Below, one piece after another: positions 53,301-64,000 of a stretch of DNA of 64,000 bases (position 1 is the first letter of the stretch; every line of letters starts with the position of its first letter). A program made the translations under genes and the position numbers. The notes under the pieces were generated by a model. It saw only the letters and a list, made by a program, of their open reading frames with translations, did no database searches and was not told where the DNA came from. This DNA comes from Clavelina lepadiformis (Eukaryota > Chordata > Ascidiacea > Aplousobranchia > Clavelinidae). The DNA is taken from the NCBI RefSeq assembly GCF_947623445.1, contig NC_135240.1, forward strand, positions 22,568,001 to 22,632,000, given 5' to 3'.

Positions 53301-55854
53301 AAATATTCCTCTGTATGCATTTTCACATTATGTGTTTGCTTTGGTGTGTCATAAATTTAGATAGTGGAGTGTTTGGCATTCCTCTTACTACGCTGGTTGA
53401 ATGTGACCGAAAAAGAACGAACAATCCCAACATATGCGTTCCTCTCGTACTGAGTCAAATTATATCATTTCTTGAAACAAATGCTTTAAGAGATGAAGGT
53501 ATTTTGAGAAAATCCGGTTCAGCAGCAAGGACCAAAATGCTACGACAGGTATGGAAACCGCCAAAAGTTAAGTTTTTGCATAACTTTTGATTAATTATTA
53601 TTATTAAGTGACATATAGAACATAATTGCCGACATCTAGACATTTTTGCCCTTTCAATTATCCAAAATTTTAATTTCAAAGTTGCATTGTGATAAAAAGT
53701 TGCCTATTATGAAATTTCTAAATACCTTTATTGTTCAAATTAACCCAACTCATACAAACATTTTATCTTTACAGGAAATTGAAGTGCAGTTTGGCATTAA
53801 CAACCTACACCAAGATGCAGCCAATCAATCTGGGTCTGCATCTTGGCCTGATGCGTATCCTAACGATGTTGCAGCCATATTAAAAGAATTCCTTCGTGGT
53901 TTGCCGGATCCTCTACTAACCACCGAATATATTGAAGCGTTTCAATCATGTGGATGTAAATTACACCTTATGTCAAGCAAACTTAAAACTGCAGTGTACT
54001 AAGTGTGATTTACAAATGTTGTAGACAGACTTTGTTCTTGGTTAGTACGTTTCGTCCAATCTCATTTCTTGCTTTACAGTGATCACTGATCGCAAGGAAC
54101 AACTTCAAGCCTTAAACCTTCTGATTATTCTTTTAAATCAAGTTCATCGTAACTCTTTGAAGTTGCTTCTCAAGTTTCTTGGCCAGGTAAGTTTCACTAC
54201 AATCTTAAGCGATGTCTCTAGATAAACAAGCATTAAAAATAAAATTTTACCAGACTATGAATTCACTTGATCCTGATATGATTCAGACTATGATACTTGT
54301 TCCGCTTTTTATTTTAATTTGGATCTTTTGTCCACAATTTTCTACGGTATTTGCATGGATTACAGCTTTTGCTTTACTGTTACATAGTAACACTTTTCTA
54401 CATAATGTTATTAATTTTACTTTTTAAATTAACATCTCATTATCAGGTCGTGGCTGCAGAACGAATGAATAAGATGTCTTTGAACAATGTTGCAATGATT
54501 ATCGCGCCCAACCTTTTTCTAAACAAGAAAAGCAGTAAGGTAAATTTTTTAACTGCCCCCTTTTCTCAAATTTTTCCCCAAATCTCTCTCTCAATAAATT
54601 GTTACTATACTTTGTTACTTAACTGTTTTTACAGAAAGAAAGTTCTAATACAAGTCAGGATTTAAAACATGCTGCCGGCACGTCCAACATTGTTCGAATG
54701 CTGATAAAATATCACAAGCTGCTCTGGACTGTACCGGCTTTTATGCTGACGCAGGTATTTATAATCTCTCTTCCGTCTGCACATTTTGACGCAAACTGTT
54801 TATTGTTGTTTTGTCAGCATACAAAAAATATAGTTTTTTCGATTTTTTTTCATTTTTCTACGGTTGTAACACTTGTATTCATCAGATTTTTTTTGCAGCC
54901 TTGAGCACAACATTCCCTCTTGTTGCAGGTGCGTCACATGAACAGAGCTGAGATTAGCAGTAAAAAGCACGGCAACCCCTCAAAAGACAAGGTTTGGATT
55001 TCATCAAAGCCTATGTCAATTTTCGGGCGCGCAGATATATACACTATAGTAACTATACAGGTACATAACCCAGTATGTATTTTACAGTATAAAGGCTTCT
55101 TCAAGGCAAAAGCAAAAGACCCTGGTAAGAAGCTGACCATAACACAGGCAAGCCAACCTTTCGACGTAAGTGTTTGATTGTTTAAAATTGCATTTCAATG
55201 GTATGGTACAGTATGCATAAAGCGAGGCATCCAATGTATCTGTCATTTTGAAGGTTCGGTAGGCTAACTAGTTCAAAGTTGCAAGTGTTTTAATGTGATT
55301 TGCGACCACATACAACAGGAAGTTACTAATGTGCTTTCGTTTTCATAAAAGTATGAAACCCCGAAAGGACTGATCCGCGTTCAAGCCCCCAACATGAAAC
55401 TGACCTCCATGGCTGTTCAACTTGACATTAAACTCACTGCCAGTGACGTCATAGCGAAATTTCAACGCCAATGCGAAAGAATGAGAGAGACCGGGTCATC
55501 GGTGGAGTAAGTTGTCACGGGAAAAGTTATGTTAAATTTTGGAAATTTGTGTTTTTCTCAGCACTTCTTTTTTATTCTATTTTATTTATTCTTTTTTATA
55601 GCATAATTCCTCGTGTTAATGAGTTAAATACGTGATAATAGGCGACTTTCTCGGTAATTATTCGATTGCTTCCAAACTAAGTATGATTTATTTTGCAATG
55701 CAGAGCCGAGGAAGTGACAAATGCCACACATGCGCTGTACGAAGTCGGAGGGAACATCCACGAACGGTGCCTGGACCCGGATACGAACGTTAGCGCCCTG
55801 ATCCGCGTCAATCCCGAAGTTACCTGGTTCATTAGGCCAAGGATCGACAGATGA
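47319..55854 (+). CDS. Rho GTPase-activating protein, ARHGAP18/28/40 family (Drosophila conundrum type), 19 exons
   Basis: Stimulates GTP hydrolysis on Rho-type GTPases and acts in cytoskeletal control. Exons: 47319-47518, 47684-47766, 48217-48366, 48625-48848, 49305-49403, 49599-49824, 50334-51284, 52089-52192, 52272-52366, 52925-53046, 53361-53548, 53775-53949, 54080-54186, 54447-54539, 54635-54754, 54929-54991, 55088-55165, 55352-55506, 55704-55854. The sum is 1128 codons in phase, 1127 aa. The family N-terminal block is EADWLRLAGLSDL to LSTLTRPQREAVL. Ser/Pro-rich disorder fills about 320 residues in the 951-nt exon. Then come MRKVQSLALIELTALFDLRG and the RhoGAP domain FGIPLTTLVECDR with arginine finger Arg801 in EGILRKSG, ILKEFLRGLPDPLLTTEYIE, KMSLNNVAMIIAPNLF and YHKLLWTVPAF. 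The C-terminus is RVQAPN to ALYEVGGNIHERCLD. Human relatives are 622-729 aa, so the disordered insert is the main difference. The 51284 donor and the 53949 donor (T|gtggat) are weaker calls. Confidence 0.92.
51412..51417 (+). terminator. Candidate intronic poly(A) signal inside the RhoGAP gene
   Basis: AATAAA 15 bases after an in-frame stop (51395-51397) that terminates read-through of the 951-nt exon. If used, it would give a truncated, GAP-less product. Confidence 0.45.
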
Positions 55855-58800
55855 ATCAATATAGTGCTTTATCCTGATATAATGGGCATCTAAAACTCTT
55901 ACAGACCTTTTGAACTTTCCTGTATTTCGATAGCGCGCCCCGGCGAAACCGACTGGCCTGTTTGATATGTGTTTACTGTGTTTATGTATATGTGCAGAGC
56001 TTGCACTGTTGACTAGTAGCAAGCCCTTCGAAACAGAAATGTATTATTATCATAGCACCTAAAGAAATTGCTGTGGGTCCATATTGCTGACCAACATTTT
56101 TTTCGTTTTTGTTCCATTTTATTCTTCACGCTTTATCATTGTCGCCCATTATCACTATACTACGTCGTGCAATGTTACTTTTAAAAATCGCTACATGCTC
56201 TTTTATCAGGATTAGGTTTTCCAAACTTCACAAAACTTTTAAATAGCCCTCGTCCTTATTTGTTGAATGGACAAGCGTTATTTAGTGACGGAGATTTGGG
56301 GCTTTCCCTTCTAAAGTCAGTTGGAAAACTTCTCGTTTTTCACAGGTGATTCTCAACACCACGTTTATTGTCTTAGATGAGCGGAAGTTTTCAGTGCGAG
56401 TATGTGTACCGAGTCTTCCACACAAAACTATAGTACTTATCTAATATTTAGTGCCGTAACTCCGTTATTGAGATTAGTTCTTTGACTATGCCCTGCCTTG
56501 TGCCGCGCTGAAAATAATTTTACTTACTACTTCAGGATACGTCAACAATGTCTTACGTACTGTTAACTTTTGTTAAATGTTCTCTGTTAAATTTCAGCAA
56601 CTGGTGATTCTTCTATAGTCTGTTAAAGCTATTTGTTTTTGGCTTGATCGTTCGAATGAGAACGAAATCTACCTAATTGCACTATGATTGTTTTCATTGA
56701 TTCCTAATGCTCTTCTATGTCAAAGCATGTAGTCTATGGAATTTGTAAACATGCGCAAAATTGCAATTTACCATCGAGTATATTCGGCGTGTTTTTGTTC
56801 TGTCGATGTGCGTTTTATTTCTGTGAAATAACGCCAATTGCATTCTTGGTTAGCAAACGACAAACTCCTAATTCATATTGCTCAGTCCTTGTATTGCCTC
56901 CGACCGGTTAGTGAGTTATTGCAGTTTTCATTATAAAAACTGTCTTATGTTTTCGTCCAGTTTTGAAATTGTTGATGAAATTATTTTAGGCGACCGATTG
57001 AATTTTGATCGTCGCAACTGTCGTACTAATCCTTAGTTTTCTTGCCGTTTTTGTGTGGGTCTTTGTGCAAAGTTCCAATCTAAAAACCCTCTGTTTTTTT
57101 TGTGTTTGAAAAATCCCATTTTCTTCACTACGTCATCAAAATGTGCATTTACGTGTTCCACTCGTTGAGCAAAATCATGAATTACTACGTCATGCAGGGT
57201 TGTTGCTTTGGCGCGTCGATCATGTTTGGCGTTTTACGTCCACACCATTGGGTAGGAGTACGGTATGTTGGGAAAGCTTATTGACTTTCATTTTCATTCA
57301 GGCTAAGGTCAAGTCCTCACTTTTACCTATGTGGTATGAATGATGAGGTTTGTAGATAACAGCTTGCATCGTAGTCGCTTTCAGTAAGCATTCTAGAATT
57401 TGCCAGCCCAGCGTTACACCTGTTGGGTGAAGTAGAACGAAGTAGGAGCGGTCGTCACAAAATTAAAATTGAGAAACCTCAGAGGCCACGAATAAAAACT
57501 CTCACTTCTTCGAAGTTGCTCATCTAATCCGAAACGTATGATATTTACAGTTTTGGCATATTGCAGATGTGAACAAGATTGACTCAACTGTAGGTACTGA
57601 AGACAGATACGTAGGATTTCGAAAATGTGCAGCGAGAGTAGGATAAATCGAACTTTGTGACAACAATTGATCTTACTTTTATTAGAATTTGTAACGAATT
57701 AAATTCTTTTCAATGTTGTTGACTCGAAAGAAAAAACTTGTCAATCTTAAATTATCCAGTTAATTATCACATTCAAAGCACTAAAGAAATTACGTATGTT
57801 TGCATTCCAAGAATTTCTGTTCTAAAGTAGAAAATTTGTTGTCAATATTTATCGTCTTTTTTGCTATGTGGGTTGGTCATTGCGTAATAATTCTCCGACA
57901 AAGAACACAGAATTAAATGAAAAACAATTTTAATTTGAGTGGTTTTGCCAGACGTGTTTATGCCAGCATACATTCCGATCAACCAATTGGGAGAAAATTT
58001 CTAAAATGGCAGTTTTTATGCTCAGATACATTTATGCCTAGCTTGATGCCTATATTGCTGTAATTGAAGGAATATATAAAATAACCGCGGGAACAAAATT
58101 CTAAATACTGAAATAAAAACACCAGCTGATGGAATAAGACCAATAACATAGTGGACTACCTTTAAACAATAATTATTATTACATTTATTACAAACAATAG
58201 AATCGTGAACTTGACTCTTTGATGGAATTTTTTCAAGCTTTCTCGCGTCGATAGTATAACAGACTAACATAATTCTATTACCACTTAAACATGTATAACT
58301 ATTTTATAAATATTGAAAAAAAGAACAAGTTTGTTACCGGCAAAATGCGAAATACTAATGAGGTTACTCCGTCAATCAGTTAAGAGCTTGTATCTAAAGA
58401 TCAATTTAATTAATGAAATCCAAATCTTACGAATAACTAAAAATATAAACACCATAACCACTACACTAAGTAGGTGTGACATCCAATACTGTATAGTCTT
58501 TGATTGTTGAGCTGTCATAACCGATTCTTGTGCAAAGGCATGGTAGACTGCATAAGCAATTGGTAAATTTTACGCTACAGAAAAAACTAATCCTCGTGTT
58601 TGTAAAAAGGTAAGCTAAAACCGCAATGACTTTTAATTGTGAAAGCCAAATATACTCATTGTCCAGGTGCAAAAAAACAAGTCAAATGTTGAGATTTTCA
58701 ATGCCATATTAGACAATTCCATTGTTAGAAGTTTGTTTTGTCCCCTATGGGCTAAAGGGGCGTGATAGAGCCTTTGTTTTTATCTGATAAACAAATTGCC

Positions 58801-61800
58801 GTGAAAGAAGCGCTGAGTTGCATCATCTTTTTTCAAAACAACCCCATGATTGTGGGAAAGTGTCAAGGTCTTAGCCTTCACCAACAATTTTACGCATGAC
58901 CGAATGCTACGGAAGCGTGCAAGAAATGTTTTGCAGCTTTGACCAGGTTGTTGACTTGCAGATATGCTGACTTGTTTTGCTTGAAATTACCACCATGTTA
59001 CCACGAGTTCGGTAAGGCATTAGAAACAATATTCATATCGGTACGACGATATACAACACGTACGTTGCATATAATTGTATGTGTAAGACTGTAAGCAGTA
59101 AGCACGCTTGGCGATGGCGACATGGTAATGAGAAATTCTTCCCGGGATAACAACAACTTTTGGCTGTCAAGCAGCCAAGTAACTTGTCCTGGAACAAGTC
59201 GACATATGTTCCACACGACCTTTTTACTTTAATAAGTGAAAATCCATGTAAATCGTAGGGTATTGCATTGAAAACGCCCACCGGGTAAACATTATTTGAC
59301 GTGTTCGACTGCTTGTGTTATGTACTGTCTGTGATAAGATATGATGCGTGATTAGTTACGAATACACATGTCCCCTCCAAAAGCGTTAAAAATGTTAGGA
59401 GAAAGGCACAACTTAAACAGAGCGCTTCCGCTTTCCAGCTTTCATTCTAGCTTCGCAGGTAAAATCTCTGTCATTCTGATTTTAGTTTGAATATGTCATG
59501 GCTGTGCTTACCTTCAGTATTCGATTTTATTCGACTTCATTGTACATCCGTATCACATATCAGTCTGACAATTTGTATTCGTGTGTCTGGGCATTATAGT
59601 TCGTAACTTTTGTCCGTTAAGCAATAAACAGCTGGAAATTGTTTCAAACATCTGAAAACAATCGAGATGCCTGCTTGTTTTCTTATTGTTTTGCAAGTTG
59701 TTTTGAAGAACGCAGTCTATTTTTGGTCAATTAGACCAGGGGATTTTCGCCCTTTTGAGCAATTTTCCGGTAGCTTCCTATTGATGTAATTTCTAAAAGA
59801 TATCATCTGCATGAACCTCGCCGGAAGTCGAGGTTATTGTTTTCGAGTCTAGCGTCACGTCACATGCAAACGCTTACGTCGTTGGCAGTAGACGAGGAAG
59901 TACTTTGGACCGATGTTTGGAAACCGCAAACTATGAGTTTATACATGTTCCTCGCACTTTTAAACTTTTAATCACAAAAGCATTGTGATAAGAAGGGAAT
60001 TAATTCTGCAATTTTGAGAGTGACCGTGTTCATTTCTCATTGTTGGCTTAAAGCCGTTTTATGTGCAAAAATAGCCTTCGGCCGCCCACGTAGTGAATAC
60101 AAGTAAGTACCTTAATATGTCATTGTCAGCGCCTGGGCAAAATTGAGATGTTCTCTTTGCTGGCTTATGATCACTGTAAAAACGTGCATGGAAAAGTTAT
60201 TTGAAAGGTTCCTGGAAAGAGTCAGAAGTTTATGAGCGTTTTTGAAGCAGGTAGCTCCTGAAAATCGAAGAGTTGTCTGAAAACTTTCTTAGTTTTCCAA
60301 CAATGTGAAAACACTTCGTACAATTAGCGAAAAGCAACAAACAGCATTGATTAGCCGTTAGTCAGCAGGTGCCCTCTGAGAAATGGCCTAAATGGCACTT
60401 TCATCCTAAACCGTTCGTAGAAATATAAATTTTGTAGTTTAAAACCTGTAGCGCCTTGAGAATTAGTTTTGTAGCGTATCACGCGACCTAGATCTACAAT
60501 GTACGTTTATCGTGGCGAGCTTACAGTAAACACGTACGTCTGCTACCGTCTAGTTTGTGGCGTTTTCTCAATACTGGTATCCAGGTACGATTATAACTGA
60601 AGCGGTTAAAATCGGTGAATCACGGTTCCTTCGAAAAATTTATTTAAAGGATCGCTCGAAATGTGGATTCCGTTAAAAATGTTTTTCAAAGATAGTATAG
60701 TCCTGCAGTTCTGTGGCATGCATGAAGCAAAAACTGCTATAATTAAAGAATACCGCTTTAGGAGAAATTCCGTATTATACTTGACAAGTAAAATATAACA
60801 AGCCTACAATTTGTTTTGTAACAGTTCATATTTGACAAGTTGTACTATTTATGAGACGTTTGCCTTAGGTATACAAACAAGGAATGATTCGCTCACGAAG
60901 TTCGTCAGTGATCACGTGAACAAATCATCTATTCTACAGCGTACAGAAATCGCGCAAGTCAATGTCGCAACCTGTCGAAAGAATTATGTAGGTCGGTGTC
61001 GAGCAACAAACCAATGTTAGAGCATGAGCTGTTTACTTCTACGCATGATCGGAATTTACGTCATTCGGAATAGCTAGCTCTTCATACCACGCTGTGTAGT
61101 CAGCCGTGGCCACAGAGAAAAGAAAGTTGTTACACCTGGATTTGGCGTTAACTCAACAGTTTTAAGCTACTTGTAAATAAGATTTGACAAGTTTTTTGAA
61201 TCGTACTCGAAACCATGAAATCGGTCACAGTAAGAATGTCAATACCTATGTTTCATTTACGCAGAGCTGTTCAGTTTTAAACGAATCTCATCGATGTTTA
61301 CTCAGAACGTTGTACCTGTTGCCAGTGCGTTCATTTCGTTTTAAAATGTTCGATTTCTGCCGTCCAGAAATGCCTGAACGAGGTGAGGTGTAAACGAAAG
61401 GTGCTTATAAATCGTATCATAGCTAGTAGATCATTAACTCACCAGCTATTTCGACTGACATGACATGTCAGAACAGTTAAACTCATAGTTGGATAACGTT
61501 AAAGAACAAGGTTACAATGGCTTGTTACCAACAGAAGAATGTGTAATGCTGACATATACTGAAATATAGACCTAGCAGTTTTTGCAATAGGCAGTTGAAG
61601 TCGTGTGCAAGTAAATCTCTTGACATGACACGGAAGCAGCGTTTCAGAACCAACAGCACAGTTCTAGTTCTACTGTTGCAATGTTTTTGGTTCATTTGAG
61701 GCAAATGCCATGTGTTTTTCGGAAAAAACTCAAAAGTGGTTTTACCATTTCATGGAAAGCGAAACAGATAGATCAATATTTCCTAGAAATCGCATAATGC

Positions 61801-62126
61801 CCACAAGGGTTGTCATAGTATTTGCTTGTGGCATCGATCAAGTGAGCCTTGTGCTGCCGTGTAGCTTTGGTTTTCTGCGTTGTTTTACCATAAATGTATT
61901 CACATATTTTTCAGATCAGTTTGCCCTCTGGCATTTTAAAGGTCTATATAGCCGTATGAGCGTTAAGTTCGCGATGTAGTTGTCTAGTGGTATTTAATCG
62001 CTTTGTTTGCTTCGTTTTAAAGATTTAGGTTATACGTAACACAGCAGGTTGCTGAAAATGGCTCCAGGCATGCTTACCTAACATATTGTGAATGCTTGGA
62101 GAACTATTTGAACTGACGTCAATAGT
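55855..62126. other. Long non-coding interval between the RhoGAP gene and the FXR-like gene
   Basis: About 6.3 kb without a supported coding exon. It should include the RhoGAP 3' UTR and the upstream control region of the nuclear receptor. Many short open frames (for example 57099-57343, 58022-58270, 61184-61393, 61710-61979) lack homology. The right half (about 59400-61700) is less AT-rich than the left and contains several ACGTCA/ACGTGA-type words near 59855-59880 and 60910. A first non-coding exon of the receptor may lie here but cannot be placed. Confidence 0.4.
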
Positions 62127-64000
62127 ATGCAGTCATCCCAGCAAAAGGAAGAACAAATTAATTGCTCAGACTCCTTTAATTTTTTGTCAATTCCAAATTA
62201 TTGCAGTGGAGGAAACAGCTGGTTTCAGCCTAACCCAAACTGTCCTAATCACAAGCAAGGTGTGCCGTTCAGTGCAGCCTACGGTAATCCGAATTCAGAA
62301 GGTGATGTTTCATGCGCCAATTGCTTCATGCATTCCACAATAATGCAATCAATGGCTATGTCGTGCCAGCATCTGCACGCGTGTTCCAACTGCGCAAGTT
62401 GCTATTCACACAACAACCATTCTCCGTCCCTGTCTTCGTCGGCAGGAATGTCTCCGCCCTTATTTCCTAATGGAAGTCCGTTGTCATCCGGATCTTCTCC
62501 ACCACTTTTTGCACCCGTAAGTCCGCCGGAATCGTCGAACTGTTCATCCAACAGCTGTGCTATGGACGTAAATCTTGCAACTGCCCCTTTCCGGAATGAG
62601 ATAAAGATCTTTGCAGGAGAACAACCTTCGGTTTCTGGAAACGATCAACAAGCAAACTCCAGTCATCAAGTTTATCCCCAGTGTCAGGTTTCGAATTCAC
62701 TTCCTTCATTTACGGTGGGAGGACAACGATCCTCATTTACTGGACAAAACCGATTTTCTCCTGCGCACAAACCTGTTACGTCATTGCCAACAGAACAACC
62801 AAGGTTGAAGGAAACCTATCAGGAAAGTTCTAAGTCTCAGCGCTTGGTTTCTAGTGAGAGTTTCAGCAGCGATGTAACGGAGGTGAACAAGCCAACAGAG
62901 ATAAAGCAAGAACACACCACTATTATTGTAAGTTTTGTTAAGATCCAAAGAGCTTTTCCTTGATTATTTTGAAATCTTTTACATGTACGATTTTTATAAA
63001 ACGACTTGATGTTATTAACAACTTTGCAGTTTTTATTTACAAAGAAATAGCATAATTTTGCGTTTGCATTTTGCAGCAGAATCGAAAACGTGGCGCGAAT
63101 GACGTATGTGAAGTTTGTGGCGACCGCGCATCAGGTTATCATTATAATGCATTGACGTGCGAAGGTTGTAAAGGTTTTTTCAGGCGGTCAATCAACAAGA
63201 AGGAACCCCCTTACAAGTAAGTTTCGAGGTTAGGTTTGTTTTCTACTTCTCTGAAATGTTGACGCAATTGTGATTAGGCAATTTTCACTATAATGCTTTC
63301 GCAAGCTTGATCAAATGATTTCCTCAAGCACTTTTGTTCAGTCGTTTAAACTTGACTTTTCTCAATACAGATGCAAATACGGGGGCGCATGTGAAATGGA
63401 CACCTACACCAGACGAAAGTGTCCCGACTGTAGACTGAGGAAATGCAAGGCAGTCGGCATGCTCGAAGAATGTGAGTCTATTTTTGAAAACTTTTTTATC
63501 GCAATATCAAAACAGGTAAACTTTTTCGAGTACCGCTTAATGGTTGTTTTGAAACTCGTCGTGGTGTTTTCCTCTCTTTGCCCGTTCTCCCACTCACAAC
63601 TTGGGCGCATAACACATAGCTGCTCTTGTGACTAATGGTATGGCAAAGTTACGCTTATTCCAATCGCATTTGGAATTGCCCTACATCTGGTGATCTCTAT
63701 TAGTGGCCTGTTTGTACCAGTTCTATATCATACGATACGATACGTCATCTACGTAGAAATACATTTGGCTGACTCAGTGTCGGAATTAGGTTAACGATTG
63801 TTGTTATAACCATGTGACACATCCAAAGGCGCCCAGTTTGAATAAGGCGGCATTGTAAGTTTGTATTTTATTGCCCTGTTAATTGTAAATCGCCCTGTCA
63901 ATCGAATTTGCCCATTTGACTATTATAGGTCTCCTGACTGAGATCCAGTGCCAGTCGAAGAGACGAAGCCGGAAGACAAAAAGAACCGCAGCCAACGAAA
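62127..64000 (+). CDS. Nuclear receptor of the FXR/LXR group (NR1H), FXR-like; 3' end beyond window
   Basis: Ligand-activated transcription factor; in vertebrates FXR (NR1H4) senses bile acids and binds DNA with RXR. Exons: 62127-62927, 63077-63216, 63371-63471 and 63929 to beyond 64000, in consistent phase. The first exon encodes a 267-residue N-terminal region rich in Ser, Pro, Asn and Cys. The DNA-binding domain has finger 1 cysteines 278, 281, 295 and 298, with P-box CEGCKG in [19 protein letters not shown]. Finger 2 cysteines are 315, 321, 331 and 334, with [20 protein letters not shown]. The T-box [11 protein letters not shown] is almost identical to FXR and unlike LXR. The spacer [13 protein letters not shown] is one residue longer than in human FXR. 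The hinge and ligand-binding domain lie outside the window. The start is the first ATG of the long frame; an upstream start in another exon is possible. Confidence 0.93.

Noticed and set aside
57099..57343. Overlapping plus-strand frames with ACGTCAT words
   Set aside because: Translations in both frames lack homology; the ACGTCAT motifs are too scattered for a regulatory call.
62092..62343. 83-codon frame starting just before the FXR-like ATG
   Set aside because: Out of frame with the receptor exon and without homology; it is a shadow of the receptor's first coding exon.

Overview
The window looks like nuclear DNA of an invertebrate chordate, most likely an ascidian tunicate such as Ciona (inferred from gene content and architecture; no species-specific marker was checked). 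It is AT-rich. Genes are split into many small exons with GT-AG introns of roughly 70-600 bp, and most products align directly with vertebrate one-to-one orthologues. Gene models were built by hand from splice sites, reading-frame phase and remembered family sequence. Eight of the nine multi-exon models close in frame from ATG to stop; the ninth runs off the right edge.

Left part (1-17.2 kb): an orphan seven-pass membrane protein with a single coding exon (+), then two minus-strand genes, DNAAF3 (dynein-arm assembly factor, 11 coding exons) and PEF1/peflin (penta-EF-hand, 4 coding exons with a 2.6 kb first intron). A decayed LINE endonuclease fragment follows, then CMAS (CMP-sialic acid synthetase, +), which here consists of the catalytic domain only.

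Middle (17.2-40.3 kb): a gene-poor stretch with non-autonomous DNA transposons; a two-exon CYP4-family P450 (+); POLR2H/RPB8 (+); ITFG2 (-, KICSTOR subunit); TTC32 (-); and PSMD13/Rpn9 (+, 11 exons). TTC32 and PSMD13 are divergent across about 0.8 kb. PSMD13 intron 8 is inflated by a hAT-type MITE and a 2.0 kb fold-back element with near-identical inverted arms and an 8-bp target duplication.

Right part (40.3-64 kb): about 7 kb with no supported gene but several repeats; a 19-exon RhoGAP of the ARHGAP18/28/40 family (+, about 1127 aa) that may also end early in an intron on a hydrophobic tail; about 6 kb of non-coding upstream DNA; and the 5' half of an FXR-type nuclear receptor (+), cut by the window edge just after its DNA-binding domain.

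The genes are functionally unrelated housekeeping, signalling and metabolic genes, and no operon-like or cluster logic is evident. The most unusual structures are the fold-back element, a ~100-bp MITE family carrying a CRE palindrome, the possible truncated RhoGAP isoform, and the reduced CMAS and peflin proteins.
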